Shown here in pieces: positions 60,408 to 64,000 of a stretch of 64,000 bases of DNA. This DNA is from Pseudomonadales bacterium (GTDB taxonomy: Bacteria; Pseudomonadota; Gammaproteobacteria; Pseudomonadales; Porticoccaceae): positions 1,302,001 through 1,366,000 of the forward strand of contig JACKOF010000001.1 of NCBI GenBank assembly GCA_024234435.1. Direction: 5' to 3'. Under the pieces are notes generated by a model. The model made no database searches. It was given only the letters and a program-made list of their open reading frames with translations, and was not told the DNA's origin. The position numbers and the translations under genes were made by a program. Position 1 is the stretch's first letter. The number at the start of each line of letters is the position of its first letter.

Positions 60408-62468
60408 ATGAAAAACCTGATACTGCCGACAATGATCGTTGGCGTTTTTTCTGTGGAACCTGTGCTAGCCAGGCCACATGCCGAGACTGAACAGCACCAC
60501 GCAGACGACACACTGACTGAAGTGATTATTTCCGCATCCCCCTTGGGAGAACTATCTTCCGGAGTGAATAAAGCGACCAGCTTGCTGACAGGCGACGCAT
60601 TGCGTAACAATGCCGCTGCATCGCTGGGAGAAACTCTGGAAAACGAGCGCGGCGTTACTAATTCAGGCTTTGGGCCCGGTGTAGGCAGACCGATCATCCG
60701 TGGGCAGTCGGACAATCGGGTCCGGGTGCTTCAAGACAGTCTGGGGTCACTTGATACCTCCACCTCCAGTGCAGACCACGCCATCAGTATTGAGCCGCTA
60801 TTAGCAGAACGCATCGAGATTTTACGTGGCCCGGCGACGTTGCGTTACGGCAACGGTGCGATCGGAGGCGTTGTGAATGTTCTCGACAACCGGATTTCTG
60901 ACCGGCTACCGGAAACCACTTCCGGAGCCATCGAGCTGCGCCACAATACGGTTAACGACCAGAATAACAGCGTGTTTCTACTTGAAGGAGGTGCAGGGAG
61001 ATTTGCCTGGCACCTGGACGGCCTCTACCGCGACAGCAACAACCTGGATATCCATGGTCTGGCCCAGGAAGTTGAACCCGGCGAAGACCCTTCTGACCAT
61101 GCAACCACTGACGGTTTTGTTGCCAATACCGATATGCAAGCCCGTAGCGGAACAGTCGGCTTATCCTGGATTGGCAGCGATGGCTTTGTTGGTATCGCCA
61201 TCAGCCAGCTGCAAAACGAATACGGCATCCCCTCCGGCGCCCACAGCCATCATGACGAAGAGGAAGACCACGGAGACGAAGACGAGCACGAAGAGGAAGA
61301 AACCGTACGCATTGACATGGAGCAAACCCGCGTCGACATCAAGTCTGAATGGAACAACCTGCCACTTGCCGGTTTTGACAGCGGACGATTCCGCCTGAGC
61401 CACAACGATTACGAGCATATCGAGCTGGAAAATGGCAGACCCGGCACCCGGTTCGAGAACGATGCCTGGGAGTCCCGCGTGGAATTGATCCATCAACCTT
61501 TTTATGGCTGGCATGGCGCCGTAGGCTTACAACTGGAGCAACGTGATTTTGCCGCCATCGGCGACGAAGCGTTTATCCCGCCATCGGATATCACCAATCG
61601 GGGGTTGTTCTGGGTACTGGAAACCGAAAAAGAGCATGACCGGCAGCCAGTGTATGAAATCGGTTTGCGTATTGACCGTCAAACCATCGATCCTAGCGGC
61701 AACGCGGAAATTGAACACAACACCGTCAGTGTTTCAGCTGCCGGGTTATGGACCTTATCTCCGGATCAGGAACTGAGCCTTTCACTAAACCGCGCCCAAC
61801 GTGCCCCATCGTTGGAAGAGCTGCTCTCGGATGGCCCCCATTTGGCCACCTCAAGCATTGACTTGGGCGATGCCGATCTCGACGAGGAAACCAGCCTGAA
61901 TATCGAAGCCGGTTACCATCTGGATACTGTTGTGGAACTGAATCTAAACCTGTTTTACAACCGAATCGACAACTTTATCTACAAAGCCAACACGGGCCTT
62001 GAGGACACCGATGAAGAACTGCCAATATTTCAGTTCACTCAGGTCGATGCGACATTCACAGGAGCAGAGATTGAAGCCACCACGGCATTATCAGACAACT
62101 GGCGATTAACAGCCTTTGGCGATTACGTGCGAGCCAGGCTTGACAGCGGCGGTGATGTGCCGAGAATACCGCCATTGCGATACGGAGTCGCCCTGAACTT
62201 CCAGTCAGGCGAATGGAGTGGCCAATTGCGATTAACCGAGGTCGAAGAGCAAAAGCACCCAGGCAATCAGGAATTTTCTACCGATGCTTATACCCGTTTC
62301 GACGTCAACCTGCACTATCATGTGCATTGGCGAAATCAGGAGTGGCTCATTTTCCTAAAAGCCCGTAACCTGCTCGACGAAGAGATTCGTAACGCCACAT
62401 CCTTCTTGCGGGAGGTTTCACCAGAAGCCGGTCGCAGTCTGGAACTTGGCGCGCGCTTATCTTTCTAA
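60408..62468 (+). CDS. znuD: ZnuD-like TonB-dependent receptor
   Basis: 686-aa outer-membrane receptor. Signal peptide about 1-23; TonB-box-like segment TLTEVIISASPLGE; plug with NNAAASLGETLENERGVTNS, GPGVGRPIIRGQSDNRVRVL and RIEILRGPATLRYGNGAIGGVVNV; a 22-strand barrel ends with LELGARLSF. A loop at about residues 278-298 (61239-61302) is a His/Asp/Glu-rich run, as in ZnuD of Neisseria and related zinc receptors. The zinc substrate is inferred from that loop; no Zur site was found. Confidence 0.88.
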   Translation: MKNLILPTMIVGVFSVEPVLARPHAETEQHHADDTLTEVIISASPLGELSSGVNKATSLLTGDALRNNAAASLGETLENERGVTNSGFGPGVGRPIIRGQSDNRVRVLQDSLGSLDTSTSSADHAISIEPLLAERIEILRGPATLRYGNGAIGGVVNVLDNRISDRLPETTSGAIELRHNTVNDQNNSVFLLEGGAGRFAWHLDGLYRDSNNLDIHGLAQEVEPGEDPSDHATTDGFVANTDMQARSGTVGLSWIGSDGFVGIAISQLQNEYGIPSGAHSHHDEEEDHGDEDEHEEEETVRIDMEQTRVDIKSEWNNLPLAGFDSGRFRLSHNDYEHIELENGRPGTRFENDAWESRVELIHQPFYGWHGAVGLQLEQRDFAAIGDEAFIPPSDITNRGLFWVLETEKEHDRQPVYEIGLRIDRQTIDPSGNAEIEHNTVSVSAAGLWTLSPDQELSLSLNRAQRAPSLEELLSDGPHLATSSIDLGDADLDEETSLNIEAGYHLDTVVELNLNLFYNRIDNFIYKANTGLEDTDEELPIFQFTQVDATFTGAEIEATTALSDNWRLTAFGDYVRARLDSGGDVPRIPPLRYGVALNFQSGEWSGQLRLTEVEEQKHPGNQEFSTDAYTRFDVNLHYHVHWRNQEWLIFLKARNLLDEEIRNATSFLREVSPEAGRSLELGARLSF

Positions 62469-62540
62469 CGCTCACCAACCTTTTATTTATACAAATAGTT
62501 AGGCTTAAGCCGTTTTTCAGTTCCGGGAGGACTGCCATCA

Positions 62541-64000
62541 ATGTCAAAGTTAGTGAAAGGTGTACTTGGGTTGCTGGCAATCCTGCTGATAGTGATATGT
62601 GCTGGCGTCGCATATCTGATTTTGGGCGTAGACCCCAATACCTATAAACCGGAACTGGAAAAATTGGCAGCAGAGAATGCTGTCAGTCTAAAAATTCACG
62701 GCGACCTCAGCTGGACACTTTTTCCAACACTGGCTATAAAAATAGGTAGCACCGAACTTTCGAGCGCTCAACACAGCATCCCACAAACCACCTTTCAGCA
62801 GGCCAGCCTCGCTCTCGACTGGAAATCCCTGTTAAACCGCAAAATCAGTTTTAATGCGATAGAAATCCGTCAGGCTGACATTACCATCAGATCCGAGCAG
62901 CAAGCCCGCAATGTCGCTGCATTGCCTGCTGCACCTGCAGCCAATTTACAACATAGCGGGAAGTCGGATACTGACACTCCCTTCCAGCTGACCATTGATC
63001 GCTTTAGTCTTGTTGATAGCCGTATTGAACTGGTTAGCGAAGATAATTCCCGAAGAGTCCTTGAATCCATCCAATTTTTCAGTACGGGGCCGAATTTCGA
63101 ACAGCATCCGTTCCCGGTTGAACTCAGTTTTTCCACGCCGTTGCTGAGTGACGAACCTTCAGTAATCAACCTTAAAATCGATCTCCAACTAAATTCAGAA
63201 AAACAGCAATTCGATTTCAATGGGAACCTTGCCGTAGATAACCCCGGAATCAAGGCTCATTTTAAGGCCAGCTACGATGCCAGTGCTGGCTCATTAAAAG
63301 TTACCCAACTGGATGGTAATGCTCAATCGGCCAGATTCCAGGTCAATACTGAAGTGGCAGACCTGACAAACACGCCTGTGGCAAAAGGCAATCTGAATAT
63401 CGAAAACCTGAAAATCCGGGAATGGCTACCCGAGCCCCCCGAAGGTATCACCCAGCTTTCCATCAACACTGACTTTTCAGCCTCGGAAAAAGCGATCCAA
63501 CTAAAGCAATACCGGATAACATTGGATGACTTCACAGGCGCAGGCGCATTTTCACTTAACCTGATACCTCCCCGTCAGCTGGAGATGTCATTAAAAGGCA
63601 ATACCCTTGAGCTACCCGCTTCCGGGGACACTGAGCAAAACCAGAACTCAGCGGCAATGCTGACACCCTTACTAGCCCCACTAGCTCTTTTGGATGGAGG
63701 CAAAGGACACATCGAGCTTTCTCTCGACAGACTTAAGCAGGCAGCCATGGAAATTCAAAAGCTTCATCTCAATCTGTTTGCCAACGGCAATGTTATTCAT
63801 GTGGCAGACCTGTCAGGTGACGTCTTTGGTGGTCAGTTTCAGCTGGACACAAAAATTAACCTTTCAGGTAAAACACCTACCTTAATTTACAAAGCCGCAC
63901 TTAAAGGAATTAACCTTAAGCAGGCTCTACCTGAACAGAAAGACCTCAGTGGAAAATTGGATCTGAACTTCAATGGGGTAACTTCCGGCGACGACACCAA
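62541..64000 (+). CDS. AsmA-family protein (3' part outside window)
   Basis: The frame starts ATG at 62541, 16 bases after a GGGAGG, and stays open to the window end (486 codons). MSKLVKGVLGLLAILLIVIC is a membrane anchor; VDPNTYKPELEKLAAENAV, LKIHGDLSWTLFPTLAIKIG and AIEIRQADITIRS are AsmA N-terminal hallmarks, and later GKGHIELSLDRLKQAAMEI and KLDLNFNGVTSGDD. AsmA-like proteins carry phospholipid or affect outer-membrane lipid balance. The C-terminus and total length are unknown. It follows the ZnuD-like gene by 72 bases but is probably a separate unit. Confidence 0.85.
   Translation, partial: MSKLVKGVLGLLAILLIVICAGVAYLILGVDPNTYKPELEKLAAENAVSLKIHGDLSWTLFPTLAIKIGSTELSSAQHSIPQTTFQQASLALDWKSLLNRKISFNAIEIRQADITIRSEQQARNVAALPAAPAANLQHSGKSDTDTPFQLTIDRFSLVDSRIELVSEDNSRRVLESIQFFSTGPNFEQHPFPVELSFSTPLLSDEPSVINLKIDLQLNSEKQQFDFNGNLAVDNPGIKAHFKASYDASAGSLKVTQLDGNAQSARFQVNTEVADLTNTPVAKGNLNIENLKIREWLPEPPEGITQLSINTDFSASEKAIQLKQYRITLDDFTGAGAFSLNLIPPRQLEMSLKGNTLELPASGDTEQNQNSAAMLTPLLAPLALLDGGKGHIELSLDRLKQAAMEIQKLHLNLFANGNVIHVADLSGDVFGGQFQLDTKINLSGKTPTLIYKAALKGINLKQALPEQKDLSGKLDLNFNGVTSGDDT

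Noticed and set aside
1..64000. CRISPR arrays, insertion sequences, prophage genes, tRNA or rRNA genes
   Set aside because: No regular repeat-spacer pattern, transposase, integrase or tRNA-like sequence was seen on either strand.

Overview
The window is a stretch of chromosome from a Gammaproteobacterium, most likely marine and related to the Pseudomonadales/Cellvibrionales group. The gene order nadB / algU-mucABCD-lepA-lepB-DUF4845-rnc-era-recO-acpS / cysM-relA-mazG, with ygfZ and sdhE on the far side of nadB, is the Pseudomonas-type arrangement. Other pointers are a dapA-bamC-MBL operon, FabV as enoyl reductase, a long-form DapD (344 aa), SlyX ending in PPPHY and MucA/MucB-type regulators. 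I cannot name genus or species from sequence alone. I see no rRNA, tRNA, CRISPR array, prophage or insertion sequence, and coding density is high.

Layout. (1) 1-14306, all minus strand: algU-mucA-mucB-mucC-mucD envelope stress module, then lepA, lepB, DUF4845, rnc, era, recO, acpS, then cysM, relA and a mazG cut by the window edge. A good sigma-E-type promoter precedes algU. (2) 14506-19959: nadB, ygfX/sdhE (minus), ygfZ and a run of small redox or membrane genes. (3) 20103-22589: a PmrA-like box, dgkA and a CptA/EptC-type phosphoethanolamine transferase, i.e. LPS modification. (4) 22606-26336: a YheT/YheU-like pair, an exported methyltransferase-like protein, a double-ACT regulator, a sensorless K+ channel and a VIT1/CCC1 transporter. 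(5) 26388-37477: four tRNA wobble-base modification genes (trmL, mnmC, cmoA, cmoB) with fldB, plus a 2OG-Fe(II) oxygenase, DUF502, an acyl-CoA ligase and a PreP-like protease. (6) 37508-44704: fldA, an uncharacterised periplasmic coiled-coil protein, sixA, arsC-like-dapD-dapE, rsmJ, an OmpA-like lipoprotein and a leucine-rich-repeat lipoprotein. (7) 44705-45091: the only large empty stretch apart from the PmrA-box region, AT-rich and carrying DnaA-box-like sites. (8) 45092-52534, all minus: MBL hydrolase, bamC, dapA, an LpxL-type acyltransferase, a second MBL hydrolase, fabV, slyX, a 2-Cys peroxiredoxin and grxD. (9) 52669-55402: a Fur-box promoter and a porin / FMN-binding / PepSY operon, closed by a terminator. 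(10) 55540-59773: argD-argF converging on hisB-hisH-hisA. (11) 59924-64000: a small His/Cys secreted protein, a ZnuD-like TonB receptor with a His/acid-rich loop, and an AsmA-family gene that runs off the edge.

Most of the window is conserved housekeeping DNA. Several conserved neighbours are missing from their usual slots (pdxJ after recO, rlmD between cysM and relA, purC after the bamC-MBL pair, hisF after hisA). The most interesting parts are the regulatory sites (sigma-E, PmrA-like, Fur, DnaA boxes), the iron and zinc envelope cassettes, the clustered wobble-modification genes, and short tandem repeats that span the stop codons of mucB and hisA. I did not find a clearly new system; the best candidates for new biology are the 38141-38938 protein, the 59924-60211 protein and the 44705-45091 region.
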